Source of the DNA: Allosphingosinicella sp042666435
GTDB taxonomy: Bacteria; Pseudomonadota; Alphaproteobacteria; Sphingomonadales; Sphingomonadaceae
Reading direction: 5' to 3'
Length of the DNA: 64,000 nucleotides
Assembly: GCF_042666435.1 (NCBI RefSeq)
Contig: NZ_JBHTDC010000001.1
Location: 1,364,001-1,428,000 of the forward strand
Part shown: in pieces, positions 53,465-62,227 of the stretch
Layout of the letters: each line of letters begins with the position of its first letter
How positions within the stretch are numbered: the first letter of the stretch is position 1
Translations under genes and position numbers: made by a program
The notes under the pieces: generated by a model
What the model was told of the DNA's origin: nothing
Seen by the model: only the letters and a program-made list of their open reading frames with translations
Databases searched by the model: none

Positions 53465-54531
53465 GTTTTGTTGCAGCGAGTTCCCCGGCGAAAGCCGGGG
53501 CCCAGTCGGGCGCTGAAACTGGACCCCGGCTTTCGCCGGGGCACGTGCGGTCGGATTGGTCCCGCGAGGAAATCCGGGCGCTGTTCGACCTCCCCTTCCT
53601 CGACCTCCTGTTCCAGGCCCAGCCGGTCCACCGCGCCTGGCACGTCGCCAACGAAGTCCAGCTCTCCACCCTGCTCTCGATCAAGACCGGCGGCTGCCCG
53701 GAGGATTGCGGTTATTGCAGCCAGTCGGCCTTCGCCCAATCGGGCCTGAAGGCCGAGAAACTGATGGACGTGGACGCGGTGCTCACCGCCGCGGCCGAGG
53801 CGAAGGCGGCGGGATCGGGTCGCTTCTGCATGGGCGCGGCGTGGCGCAATCCCAAGGATCGGGACATGGACGCGCTCTGCGCCATGGTCTCGGGCGTCAA
53901 GGCGATGGGACTGGAGACCTGCATGACCCTGGGCATGCTGGACCGCGACCAAGCCGACCGCCTCCACGAAGCGGGTCTCGATTATTACAACCACAATCTC
54001 GATACCTCGCCGGAATATTATAGCGCGGTCATCACGACCCGCACCTATGAGGACCGGCTGGAGACGCTGAACCACTTCCGCGCGTCGGGCATGTCGGTCT
54101 GCTGCGGCGGCATCGTCGGCATGGGCGAGAGCCGCGATGACCGGGTCGGCTTCCTCCACGCGCTGGCGACTCTCCCCGCCCATCCCGAAAGCGTGCCGAT
54201 CAACGCTTTGGTGCCGGTCGAGGGCACGGTGCTCGGCGACATGCTCGCCGGCACGCCGCTGGCGAAGATCGACGATATCGAGTTCGTCCGCACCGTCGCC
54301 GTCGCCCGCATCACGATGCCGGGCGCGATGGTCCGCCTCTCCGCCGGCCGCGAGAGCATGGGAGAGGCGACCCAAGCCCTCTGCTTCCTCGCCGGCGCCA
54401 ACAGCATCTTCACCGGCGACAAGCTCCTCACCACCGGCAATGCGGGCTCCAGCGCGGATGCGGCTTTGTTCGAGAAGCTGGGGCTTCGGCCGATGACGAG
54501 CGAAGAGCCGGCAAGGATGGCGGCGGAGTGA
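53461..54531 (+). CDS. bioB: Biotin synthase
   Basis: 356 residues. Radical SAM cluster motif CPEDCGYCSQS, then RFCMGAAWRNPKDRD, YNHNLDTSPEYY and the Arg/Cys residues of the 2Fe-2S site in the barrel; converts dethiobiotin to biotin, the cofactor of the PccA product two genes on. Start ATG overlaps the mutase stop (ATGA). Residues about 7-28 (SSPAKAG...RLSPGH) are the translation of two inverted copies of a family E palindrome, so the N-terminus was extended by a repeat. The catalytic core is intact. Confidence 0.95.
53480..53544. repeat. Palindromic repeat, family E, in frame in the bioB 5' end
   Basis: Two inverted copies, TTCCCCGGCGAAAGCCGGGG with GCCCAGT, and ACTGGA with CCCCGGCTTTCGCCGGGG, separated by about ten bases. 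Each copy is itself palindromic. The frame stays open through all 65 bases. Single half copy at 45100-45123. Confidence 0.88.
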
Positions 54532-54551
54532 TCTTTTTTCCCGAGAGGATT

Positions 54552-54596
54552 ATGTTCTCTAGAATCCTGGTCGCCAATTGCGGGGAAATCGCGTGA
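54552..54596 (+). pseudogene. Duplicated 5' fragment of pccA, now a 14-codon leader ORF
   Basis: ATG followed by 13 codons (MFSRILVANCGEIA) and TGA. It matches the first 15 codons of pccA (MFSKILIANRGEIAC at 55432) in 37 of 45 bases; the rest of pccA is missing. GAGAGGATT precedes it. Its stop overlaps the GTG start of the esterase (GTGA), so translation of the leader may feed the esterase gene. Confidence 0.8.
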
Positions 54597-55450
54597 GGAT
54601 CCTCCTCTTGATCGCCGCGCTGATGCTGAGCGGGACGGGATTTGCGCAAACTCCACCGGAGACGCACCCGATCACGATTGGCGTCAACCACGGCATCGCT
54701 TCGGAGCCGCTCGGGGAAACCCGCGCGATCAATGTCGTGCTGCCGGCGCGCTACGATCAAGAGCCCACCAAACATTATCCTGTCCTCTATCTCATCGACG
54801 GCGGCGTCGAACAGGATCTGCTGCACGTCTCGGGGGCTGCTCATCTTGGGGCCTTGTGGGGCCGCTCGGCCGAGGCGATTGTCGTCGGCGTCGAGACGAA
54901 GGACCGCCGCAAGGAACTGGTCGGCCCGACCAGCGATCCGGAGCTTTTGAAGCGCTATCCGACCGCGGGTGCGTCGGCGCAATTTCGCGCATTCCTTCGT
55001 GACGAAGTCATCCCGCTGATCGAGCGCTCATACCGGACCAACGGGCGAAACGCGGTTCTGGGAGAATCGCTTGCTGGCCTGTTCATCGTCGAAACCTATC
55101 TGAAAGAGCCGGCGCTTTTCGATGCCTATGCGGCGATCGACCCCAGCCTGTGGTGGGACAATGAAGCCTTGTCGAAGAATGCCGCCGCCTTGGCCGGCGA
55201 CCAGCGGCGATGGCCTCCGCTTTACATGGCGATGGCGAAAGAGCAGGCGGAGGAACCGTCCGCGATGAACCGCCTGCTCGGCATATTGCGTCCCGATGTG
55301 CGGAACTTGTGCCTTGTGGCTCGACCGGACCTTTTGCATTCTACGATTTACCAGCAGCTTACGCCGCAGGCGCTGCAATTCATACTTCCGCCGGCGGAAG
55401 CGCCTCCCCCAGAATTCGGCTTCGAGGTCCAATGTTCTCCAAAATCCTGA
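54593..55450 (+). CDS. Secreted alpha/beta hydrolase, putative esterase (PF00756 type)
   Basis: 285 residues; signal peptide MRILLLIAALMLSGTGFA, then an esterase D/IroE-like fold: VLYLIDGG, the nucleophile Ser159 in GESLAG, DAYAAIDPSLWWDN and a candidate acid/His pair further on (LLHSTIYQ). It is unrelated to biotin or propionate metabolism and interrupts the bioB-pccA order. It is flanked by two copies of the pccA start: a dead copy in front and the real pccA, whose start lies 19 bases before the esterase stop. GTG start is coupled to the leader stop. Confidence 0.82.
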   Translation: MRILLLIAALMLSGTGFAQTPPETHPITIGVNHGIASEPLGETRAINVVLPARYDQEPTKHYPVLYLIDGGVEQDLLHVSGAAHLGALWGRSAEAIVVGVETKDRRKELVGPTSDPELLKRYPTAGASAQFRAFLRDEVIPLIERSYRTNGRNAVLGESLAGLFIVETYLKEPALFDAYAAIDPSLWWDNEALSKNAAALAGDQRRWPPLYMAMAKEQAEEPSAMNRLLGILRPDVRNLCLVARPDLLHSTIYQQLTPQALQFILPPAEAPPPEFGFEVQCSPKS

Positions 55451-57546
55451 TCGCCAATCGCGGGGAGATTGCCTGCCGCGTCATTCGCACGGCGCGGAGG
55501 ATGGGCATCAAGACGGTGGCCGTTTATTCCGATGCCGACGCGCGGGCGCCGCATGTGCGGATGGCCGACGAGGCGGTGCGGCTGGGGCCGCCGCCGGCTG
55601 CGGAAAGCTATTTGAACGCCGAGCTCATCATCGACGCCTGCAAGGCGACGGGGGCCGAGGCGGTGCATCCGGGATATGGCTTCCTGTCGGAGCGGGAGAG
55701 TTTCGCCAGGGCGCTGGCGGATAACGATATCGCCTTCATCGGGCCTCCGCCCAACGCCATCGCGGCGATGGGCGACAAGATCGAATCGAAGAAGCTCGCC
55801 AAGGAAGCGGGCGTCAACGTCGTTCCCGGCTATCTCGGCGAGATCGCGGACACGGACGACGCGGTGAAAATCGCCTCCGACATCGGCTATCCGGTGATGA
55901 TGAAGGCTTCGGCCGGCGGCGGCGGCAAGGGCATGCGGCTCGCCTGGTCCGAGAAGGACGTGCGCGAGGGCTTCGAGGCGACCAAGCGCGAGGGGCTGGC
56001 GAGCTTCGGCGACGACCGCGTCTTCATCGAGAAGTTCATCGAGAGCCCGCGCCATATCGAGATCCAGGTGCTGGGCGACCAGCACGGCAACATCATTTAC
56101 CTCGGCGAACGCGAATGCTCGATCCAGCGCCGCCATCAGAAGGTCGTCGAGGAGGCGCCCTCGCCTTTCGTCACGCCCGAAATGCGCAAGGCGATGGGCG
56201 AGCAGGCCGTCGCGCTGGCGCGGGCGGTGGGCTATTATTCGGCGGGGACGGTCGAACTCATCGTCTCCGGCGCCGACACGACCGGCAAGGGCTTCTACTT
56301 TCTCGAAATGAACACCCGGCTCCAGGTCGAGCATCCGGTTACGGAAGAGGTGACCGGCCTCGACCTCGTCGAGCAGATGATCCGCGTCGCCGCCGGCGAA
56401 AAGCTGAGCTTCGGCCAGGACGACGTGAAGCTCACCGGCTGGGCGATCGAGAGCCGCGTCTATGCCGAGGATCCGTATCGCGGGTTCCTGCCCTCCACCG
56501 GGAGGCTGGTCAGATATCGTCCGCCGAGCGCAGTCCTTCGAGACGCCGCTTCGCCAGGCTCAGCGGCTCCTCAGGATGAGCGGGTACACGGACAATCACG
56601 GGCCAAATCCGCTCATCCTGAGGAGGGACTGAGCCCGGGCGAAGGCCCGTCTCGAAGGACCGCCCGCTCCATCACCCGCGTCGATGACGGCGTGGTCGAG
56701 GGCGGCGAGGTTTCGATGTTCTACGATCCGATGATCGCCAAGCTCATCACCTGGGCCGATACGCGAGAGGAGGCGATTGATGCCCAGATCACGGCGCTCG
56801 ACGCCTTCGTCGTCAATGGCATCGGCCACAATGTCGATTTCCTCTCCGCGCTGATGCAGCATCCGCGTTTTCGCGCCGGCGAGATCACCACCGGCTTCAT
56901 CGCCGAGGAATATCCCGAAGGTTTCCAGGGCGCACCGGCCGGCGACGCGCTCCGGCGCCAGCTCGCCGCGCTGGGGGCCTTGATCGCGACGGCCGAGGCG
57001 AGCCGCGCCCGCCACATAGACGGCCAGCTCGGCGAACCGCTGGCCGCGCCGAGCCAATGGGTCGCCCGCATCGACGGCGAGGATTTCGATGTCTCCGTCA
57101 ATGGCGAGGGCATCACCGTGGCCGGGGAGCCGCTGACGGTCGATCTCGGCTACACGCCCGGCCAGCGCCTCGTCGAGGCCATCATCGATGGCGAGCCGCT
57201 GACCGTGCAGGTCGAGCGCAAAGGCTCCTCCTGGCTGTTCACGACGCGCGGCGCACGCCACGACGTACGCGTGCTGACGCCGCGCTCGGCCGCGCTCGCC
57301 GCTCACATGATCGAGAAGGTGCCGCCGGACCTTTCCAGATATCTGCTCTGCCCGATGCCCGGCTTGCTCACCGCGCTCCATGTCGGCGCGGGCGACAAGG
57401 TCGAGGCCGGCCAACCGCTCGCCGTCGTCGAGGCGATGAAGATGGAGAATATCCTCCGCGCCGAGAAAGCGGGCGTGGTCGCGAAGGTGGAGGCGAAGCC
57501 CGGCGAAAGCCTGGCGGTGGACGCGGTGATCCTGGAGTTCGAATAG
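55432..57546 (+). CDS. pccA: Propionyl-CoA carboxylase alpha (biotin carboxylase/carrier) subunit with repeat-derived insertion
   Basis: 704 residues. Biotin carboxylase domain from MFSKILIANRGEIACRVIRTA, ATP-grasp GGGGKGMRLAW, EMNTRLQVEHPVTEEVTG; a linker domain; and the biotinyl domain with the carrier Lys in VVEAMKMEN near the C-terminus. It carboxylates biotin for PccB. Residues 368-410 (VLRDAASPGSAAPQ...GPSRRTAR) match no family sequence; they come from a 128-base palindromic repeat in frame in a surface loop of the carboxylase C-terminal domain. The start overlaps the esterase stop. Normal family length is about 660-670. Confidence 0.94.
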   Translation: MFSKILIANRGEIACRVIRTARRMGIKTVAVYSDADARAPHVRMADEAVRLGPPPAAESYLNAELIIDACKATGAEAVHPGYGFLSERESFARALADNDIAFIGPPPNAIAAMGDKIESKKLAKEAGVNVVPGYLGEIADTDDAVKIASDIGYPVMMKASAGGGGKGMRLAWSEKDVREGFEATKREGLASFGDDRVFIEKFIESPRHIEIQVLGDQHGNIIYLGERECSIQRRHQKVVEEAPSPFVTPEMRKAMGEQAVALARAVGYYSAGTVELIVSGADTTGKGFYFLEMNTRLQVEHPVTEEVTGLDLVEQMIRVAAGEKLSFGQDDVKLTGWAIESRVYAEDPYRGFLPSTGRLVRYRPPSAVLRDAASPGSAAPQDERVHGQSRAKSAHPEEGLSPGEGPSRRTARSITRVDDGVVEGGEVSMFYDPMIAKLITWADTREEAIDAQITALDAFVVNGIGHNVDFLSALMQHPRFRAGEITTGFIAEEYPEGFQGAPAGDALRRQLAALGALIATAEASRARHIDGQLGEPLAAPSQWVARIDGEDFDVSVNGEGITVAGEPLTVDLGYTPGQRLVEAIIDGEPLTVQVERKGSSWLFTTRGARHDVRVLTPRSAALAAHMIEKVPPDLSRYLLCPMPGLLTALHVGAGDKVEAGQPLAVVEAMKMENILRAEKAGVVAKVEAKPGESLAVDAVILEFE
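56533..56660. repeat. Long palindromic repeat, family G, in frame inside pccA
   Basis: Left arm GTCCTTCGAGACGCCGCTTC through CTCAGGATGAGCGG (56533-56582) and right arm CCGCTCATCCTGAGGAGGGA through CGTCTCGAAGGAC (56609-56660), arms of about 50 bases with roughly 85 percent complementarity by eye. The frame runs through both arms and the centre without a stop. Confidence 0.9.
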
Positions 57547-57641
57547 ATATCTTTCTCCCTTGGGAGTCCGACGACAAAGCGCGTCCCCGAAAGCGAGCAG
57601 TGACCGCTGCGTAAGCTGGGCGCCGACCGTCGGAGCCTGGT

Positions 57642-58250
57642 TCAGCTCGGCATCAGCACCGCGTCGACCACATGGACCATCCCGTTCGACTGGACGAGGT
57701 CGGGCTGGGTCACGCGCGCTTGGCCGCCGGCCGCGTCGGTGACGACGAGGACGTCGCCGGAGCGGCTGACCTTCAAATTGCCGCCGCCGAGCGTCGCCAG
57801 CTCCGCGGTGCCGCCGGCCGCCTCGGCCGCCTTGGCCAGGTCCGCAACCGTCACCACACCAGGGACGATGTGATAGGTCAGAATGGTCGTCAGCCGGCTC
57901 TTCTCCTCCGGCTTCATCAGCGTGTCGACGGTTCCGGCCGGGAGCTTCTGGAAAGCGCCGTTGGCCGGCGCGAAGACGGTGTAGGGGCCAGGTCCGGCGA
58001 GCGTAGCCTCCAGCCCGGCGGCGCGCACCGCCGCGAGCAGCGACGAATGGTCCGCCGATCCGCCTAGCGTCTCGGCTATCGTGCTGTCCGCGGAGGCCGG
58101 GACGAGAGCGGGATTGCCGGCTTCAGCGCCGGCGTCCACGGCGGCGGCGCCGTTTCCGGCCGGCGCGTCGGCTTCATTCTCGCTGCCGCAGGAGGCCAAA
58201 GCCGCCGCCGCGGCGATCAGCAGAGCGTTGCGGGTCGTTCGGATGACCAT
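57642..58250 (-). CDS. Fasciclin (FAS1) domain lipoprotein
   Basis: 202 residues; lipoprotein signal NALLIAAAAALASCGS. One FAS1 domain follows with the two conserved blocks: GPGPYTVFAPANGAFQKLP and TILTYHIVPGVVTVADL, ending in NGMVHVVDAVLMP. FAS1 domains mediate adhesion. The chosen start places the signal directly at the N-terminus; the frame is open further upstream. Confidence 0.9.
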   Translation of the reverse strand: MVIRTTRNALLIAAAAALASCGSENEADAPAGNGAAAVDAGAEAGNPALVPASADSTIAETLGGSADHSSLLAAVRAAGLEATLAGPGPYTVFAPANGAFQKLPAGTVDTLMKPEEKSRLTTILTYHIVPGVVTVADLAKAAEAAGGTAELATLGGGNLKVSRSGDVLVVTDAAGGQARVTQPDLVQSNGMVHVVDAVLMPS

Positions 58251-58322
58251 TTGAAATACTCCTTCCACAGCCCCCGCTTCATTACGCACGAGGCAACGTA
58301 CCGGTTGCGTCACGACGTTCCG

Positions 58323-58352
58323 AAAAAGGGCCGCGCCTTTCGGCACGGCCCT
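58323..58352 (-). terminator. Rho-independent terminator of the Arg/Gln-rich protein gene
   Basis: On the minus strand AGGGCCG and CGGCCCT flank a loop with an inner three-pair stem and are followed by a run of five T. It is 25 bases beyond the stop codon of the 58377-59834 gene. Confidence 0.85.
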
Positions 58353-58376
58353 GTCGGTATCAATCCGGATACGGGC

Positions 58377-59834
58377 TTACACCAGCGCCGGAATGATGCT
58401 CTGGATCAGCCTCGTCTCGGCATCGGCGCGATAGATGTAGCCGTCATTGTAGCGGTACATATAATCGCCATTGTCGACATATTGGCTGCGATACTGGTAC
58501 GGCAGATTATAGGCGCTGTACCCGATCGGGAGCGTCTGCCCAACATTGAGATCGCCGGCGAGCAGAGCCACCACCGCCTGGATCATGCCCGTCGTGGGAT
58601 CGACCTGGTAGATGCCGCCGTCGCCGTAGCGATAATAAGCATCGTCCGTGTCGTAATAATAATCCCGATACTGGTAGGGCACGTTATAGGCGTCGTAGCC
58701 GACCGGCATCAGCTGGCCGACCGCAAAGCCGCCGCCGAGCAGCGGGATCACGTCGGCGACCAGGTTGGTGCTGGCGTTCACGCGATAGATGTAGCCGTCG
58801 TCATAACGGTAATAATTGTTCGGCGTGTCATAATAGATATCCCTGTAGCGATAGGGCAGCTGGGCGCGACGGCCCCAGGCCGGAGCCCATGCCGGCGGAG
58901 CCGACCGTCCGATCGGGTAGAAGTTGCTCGCCGCGCGGAAATAGTTCGGCGAGACGTTCCGGTAGAGGTAGCGGTAATCGCGATTATTCTGGCGATAGCT
59001 GGCGAGCCTGTAGCGCTGAGCCTGCTGCGCGTAGAAACGCTGCCGGTCCTGCCAGCGATCACGGGCGGCGAGCTGCCGCTGGAGCTGGCGCTGGTCCTGG
59101 ATGCGTTCGCGGCGGACCTCGCGCCGTTGCTGCTGGCGACGGTCTTCCAACCGCTCGCGGGCGGCGACGCGCTGCTGCTCCTGCCGCTGATTCTCGAGCC
59201 GCTCGCGCAGCGCCTGGCGCTGCTGCTGCTCCCGGCGATCCTCGGCCCGGTCGCGATTGGCGACGCGCTGCTGTTGCTGGCGCCTGTCCTGCAGCCGTTC
59301 ACGGGCCGCTTCGGCCTGACGTTGTTCCTGAGCGCGATTGCGGGCCTGCGCCTGCCTCTGCTCCTGGGCGCGATTGTCGCGGGCCTTGGCCTGGCGCTGC
59401 TCTTGGGCGCGCTCGCGCTGCTGCGCCTGCCTCTGGTCCTGAGCCCGTTCGTTGCGGGCGGCGGCCTGGCGCTGATCCTGGGCGCGCTCGCGCACCTGCG
59501 CCTGCCTCCTGTCCTGGGCACGGTCTCTGGCTGCCGCCTCCCGGCGCTGCTCGGCGCGATTGGCATCGGCACGGGCATTGGCCGCGACCCTGGCGCGATT
59601 CTCTTGACGCTCAGGAGTCGCGCGGGCCTTGACGCGGGCATTGGCTTGGGTGCGCGCCTGGGCGCGGTTGCGATCGGCGCGCGCATTGGCCTTGGCTTTC
59701 GCCTGAACGTTCGCCCGGGCCTTGGCCCGGTCGTTCTGGCCTTGCGCCGCCTTGCCGCGATCCTGCGCCTGGGTGACGGCGGGCATCGAGACCGCCATGG
59801 CGGCGACGCTCGCGAACATTAGAAGCTTACGCAT
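58377..59834 (-). CDS. Exported Arg/Gln/Ala-rich repeat protein with tyrosine-rich C-terminal tandem
   Basis: 485 residues. Signal peptide (MRKLLMFASVAAMAVSMPAV, cut after TQA). Residues about 25-285 are an extremely basic, helical low-complexity region built from variants of QRERAQDQRQAQ. Residues about 300-485 hold three tandem units with YNVPYQYRDYYYDTDDxYYRYGDGxIYxVDxxT and a following hydrophobic stretch; the proline/tyrosine pattern resembles RcnB-type periplasmic domains. The R/Q region suggests binding to acidic polymers (LPS, DNA or eDNA) as inference. It precedes, on the other strand, a LytS-type kinase gene. Confidence 0.75.
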   Translation of the reverse strand: MRKLLMFASVAAMAVSMPAVTQAQDRGKAAQGQNDRAKARANVQAKAKANARADRNRAQARTQANARVKARATPERQENRARVAANARADANRAEQRREAAARDRAQDRRQAQVRERAQDQRQAAARNERAQDQRQAQQRERAQEQRQAKARDNRAQEQRQAQARNRAQEQRQAEAARERLQDRRQQQQRVANRDRAEDRREQQQRQALRERLENQRQEQQRVAARERLEDRRQQQRREVRRERIQDQRQLQRQLAARDRWQDRQRFYAQQAQRYRLASYRQNNRDYRYLYRNVSPNYFRAASNFYPIGRSAPPAWAPAWGRRAQLPYRYRDIYYDTPNNYYRYDDGYIYRVNASTNLVADVIPLLGGGFAVGQLMPVGYDAYNVPYQYRDYYYDTDDAYYRYGDGGIYQVDPTTGMIQAVVALLAGDLNVGQTLPIGYSAYNLPYQYRSQYVDNGDYMYRYNDGYIYRADAETRLIQSIIPALV

Positions 59835-60313
59835 GAATCTTCTCCTTCGTTGCCGTCAAAAACGGCTGGGGAGTACGGCGTGTTCCTCCGAGATTCGAAC
59901 GATTCGCCGCATCTGATCCTCCTATGGACCCTTGCGGCTGAACTCCTTCTGAGTAAGTCGTTCATCCAAGCGTCCGCCCGCACCGCGATCGTCTTGCGCG
60001 GGGGCCGGAATGTCTTCTCCGCGACTGCGCGGCTTCCCCCGCGCGTCGCGAAACATCGCCGCCCTGACTATGGCGAGTGTTCCGGACCAACGGATTCTCC
60101 GATCGTCCGAACCGGTGGCCACCCGATCCTTCGTCGGACCGATCGGCTTTGTCGCAGGATCGCGCACTTTTGTCCCGGCGCCATGGGCGAAGGCACCAAC
60201 CTGGCCGATCCTGGTCGGATGCGACGATTCCCCCTCCAATGCTGATGGCGAGTGACAGGCCGCTGGCTTTGCGGCAGACGAGACTCTCGTCCAGGCGAGG
60301 TGCCATCACGTAC
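59835..60313. other. 479-base gap without recognised gene
   Basis: Divergent region between the Arg/Gln-rich protein gene and the LytS-like kinase gene. Open frames exist (for example on the plus strand from 59850) but none has a plausible start signal, domain or composition. It must hold promoters for both genes. I saw no strong terminator, riboswitch or repeat copy. Confidence 0.5.
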
Positions 60314-61396
60314 ATGCCGTCCGCGAGAAAAGACGCCCGCTGGCCCGAAGCGATCCTGCTTACCGTCTCCCTGTGGCTGTTCGTGCTGCTGATGTTCCTG
60401 CCGATCATCAGCGCCCGTCATGCTCCCGGCGACTGGGCCAGCCTCATGCTCGACGTCTCCACGATCATCGTGGTGTCGATGCCGCTCGCCATGCCCCTGT
60501 TCCTGCTGTTCAAGCGCACGGTCAACTGGCCGCAGGGCGCGCGAGCCCTGCTGTTGATCTCCGGCGTCATCTTCGCCGCCGTCGCCAACACCGTGTTCGA
60601 CCTGCTTTATACGGGCTGGGTCGCGAACAATCTCGAAGCCTCGTGGTCGTCGCTGCCGCGCGACATGGAACGCGGCTACGATGTGGCGCTCAAATATATC
60701 CTGGTCTTCTCCGTCAACGTCGCGCTGTTCCAGCTCAGCTTCGCGCGCCGCCAGGAGCGGCGGCAGGAACGCCAGTTGGTCGACGCGCGCTCCACGGCGC
60801 AACAGGCCCAGCTCGCCGCTCTGCGCTATCAGCTCAATCCCCACTTCCTGTTCAACACGCTGAACTCGATCTCCGCGCTGATCGTGACGGGCCGCAACGA
60901 CGACGCCGAGGAAATGACCGACAAATTGTCGAGCTTCCTGCGCATCTCGCTCGCCTGCGATCCCGCCCAGCTCGTTCCGCTCGAACAGGAGTTGGCGCTC
61001 ATCGAGGAATATCTCGAAATCGAGGCGGTGCGATTCGGCGAACGGCTCAATGTGGATATCCATTGCGCGGCCGATGCGTGCGCTGCGCTGGTGCCCGGTT
61101 TCCTCGTCCAGCCGCTGGTCGAAAACGCGATCAAGCACGGCGTCGCGCCGTCGCGCGATCCGGTCAACATCGCCGTCAAGGCAAGCGTCGAGGAAGGAGA
61201 CCTGTGCATCACGGTCGCGAACGACCGGGTGCCGGCGCGTAGCGGGATAGCCAGCGGCCGCAGCGGCGTCGGACTGATCAACGTCGAACGGCGCCTAGAA
61301 GCGGTCTACGGCAAGGCCGCCAGCCTCACGACCGAGAAGAATGACAGCGGATATGTCGCCACGATTTGCATTCCGGAGATACAGCGGACGCATTGA
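60314..61396 (+). CDS. LytS/YehU-type sensor histidine kinase
   Basis: 360 residues. Four hydrophobic segments in the N-terminal 150 residues (ILLTVSLWLFVLLMFLP, STIIVVSMPLAMPLFLLF, ALLLISGVIFAAVANTVF and a further one), then the His_kinase domain with the phospho-acceptor in YQLNPHFLFNTLNS and a HATPase region with LVQPLVENAIKHG and SGVGLINVERRL. The next gene encodes its LytTR regulator. ATG 60314 was chosen; an in-frame ATG at 60239 would add a basic stretch without membrane function. Confidence 0.9.
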   Translation: MPSARKDARWPEAILLTVSLWLFVLLMFLPIISARHAPGDWASLMLDVSTIIVVSMPLAMPLFLLFKRTVNWPQGARALLLISGVIFAAVANTVFDLLYTGWVANNLEASWSSLPRDMERGYDVALKYILVFSVNVALFQLSFARRQERRQERQLVDARSTAQQAQLAALRYQLNPHFLFNTLNSISALIVTGRNDDAEEMTDKLSSFLRISLACDPAQLVPLEQELALIEEYLEIEAVRFGERLNVDIHCAADACAALVPGFLVQPLVENAIKHGVAPSRDPVNIAVKASVEEGDLCITVANDRVPARSGIASGRSGVGLINVERRLEAVYGKAASLTTEKNDSGYVATICIPEIQRTH

Positions 61397-61457
61397 CTAA
61401 GCCCGGCGACCTCCGGAATAAGCGTCCGGGCCGATCTGGTCTTGGGGAGTGGTGTGG

Positions 61458-62222
61458 ATGCGTGTGCTGCTCGTGGACGACGAAGCTCTCGCTCTGGATC
61501 GACTGCGCACCTTTTTCGAGAATATCGAGGGGGTGGAAGTCGTCGGCCAGGCGCAGGACGGCGACGAGGCGCTGACCGAGATCGCGCGTCTTACCCCCGA
61601 TTTGGTCATCCTGGACGTTCAGATGCCGGGCAAGAACGGCCTGCGCGCCGCCGCCGAGCTCGACATCGATCCGCGGCCCGAACTCGTCTTCGTGACCGCC
61701 CACGAACATTATGCGCCGGACGCCTTCGACGTCGACGCCGCCGATTATCTGCTGAAGCCGGTTCGGTTCGATCGGCTGCGCCAGGCGGTCGATCGGGCGC
61801 GGCGCCGGCGGGCGATGCGCGATCAGGCGGCTCGCGCCGGCGCGCTGGAAGAGGAAGTCGCGACCTTGAGGTCGAACGGCTCGACGGGTCTCGACGATAA
61901 CGGTTTCTGGGTGCCGGAGCGGCACGGGCAGCGACGCGTGCCGATCGACAGCATCGACTGGATAGAAGCGGCGCGCGATTATGTCCTGCTCCATACCGAC
62001 ATACGCAGCTACATGCTGCGCACGACCATGGCGGCGCTGGAGGAGAAATTGAAGGGGACGGCGCTGCTTCGCGTCCATCGCTCGGCCTTCGTGCGCCCGG
62101 ACAAAGTGGTGGAAGTGAAGCGCGCCAACCGGTCGCTGACCCTGGTGCTGGCGGACGCCGCCAACGTGCAGGTGGGGCCGAGCTATGTCGGCGCGGTGAA
62201 GGAAGCGCTCAAGCTAGACTGA
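61458..62222 (+). CDS. LytTR family response regulator
   Basis: 254 residues: receiver domain (MRVLLVDDEALALDRL, phospho-acceptor Asp53 in VILDVQMPGKNG, conserved Lys in LLKPVRF) and C-terminal LytTR DNA-binding domain (IDWIEAARDYVLLHTD, LLRVHRSAFVRPDKV). GGGGAG lies eight bases before the ATG. It is the partner of the preceding LytS-like kinase and may regulate the neighbouring exported-protein gene. Confidence 0.93.
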   Translation: MRVLLVDDEALALDRLRTFFENIEGVEVVGQAQDGDEALTEIARLTPDLVILDVQMPGKNGLRAAAELDIDPRPELVFVTAHEHYAPDAFDVDAADYLLKPVRFDRLRQAVDRARRRRAMRDQAARAGALEEEVATLRSNGSTGLDDNGFWVPERHGQRRVPIDSIDWIEAARDYVLLHTDIRSYMLRTTMAALEEKLKGTALLRVHRSAFVRPDKVVEVKRANRSLTLVLADAANVQVGPSYVGAVKEALKLD

Positions 62223-62227
62223 CCGGG

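Noticed and set aside
58251..59822. 523-codon plus-strand frame opposite the Arg/Gln-rich gene, Leu/Ala-rich and membrane-like
   Set aside because: The leucine repeats are the antisense of CAG/CGC codons. The minus frame has a signal peptide and a terminator at the right place.
59850..60245. 131-codon plus-strand frame in the gap before the LytS-like gene
   Set aside because: No ribosome site, no domain and poor codon pattern; treated as non-coding.
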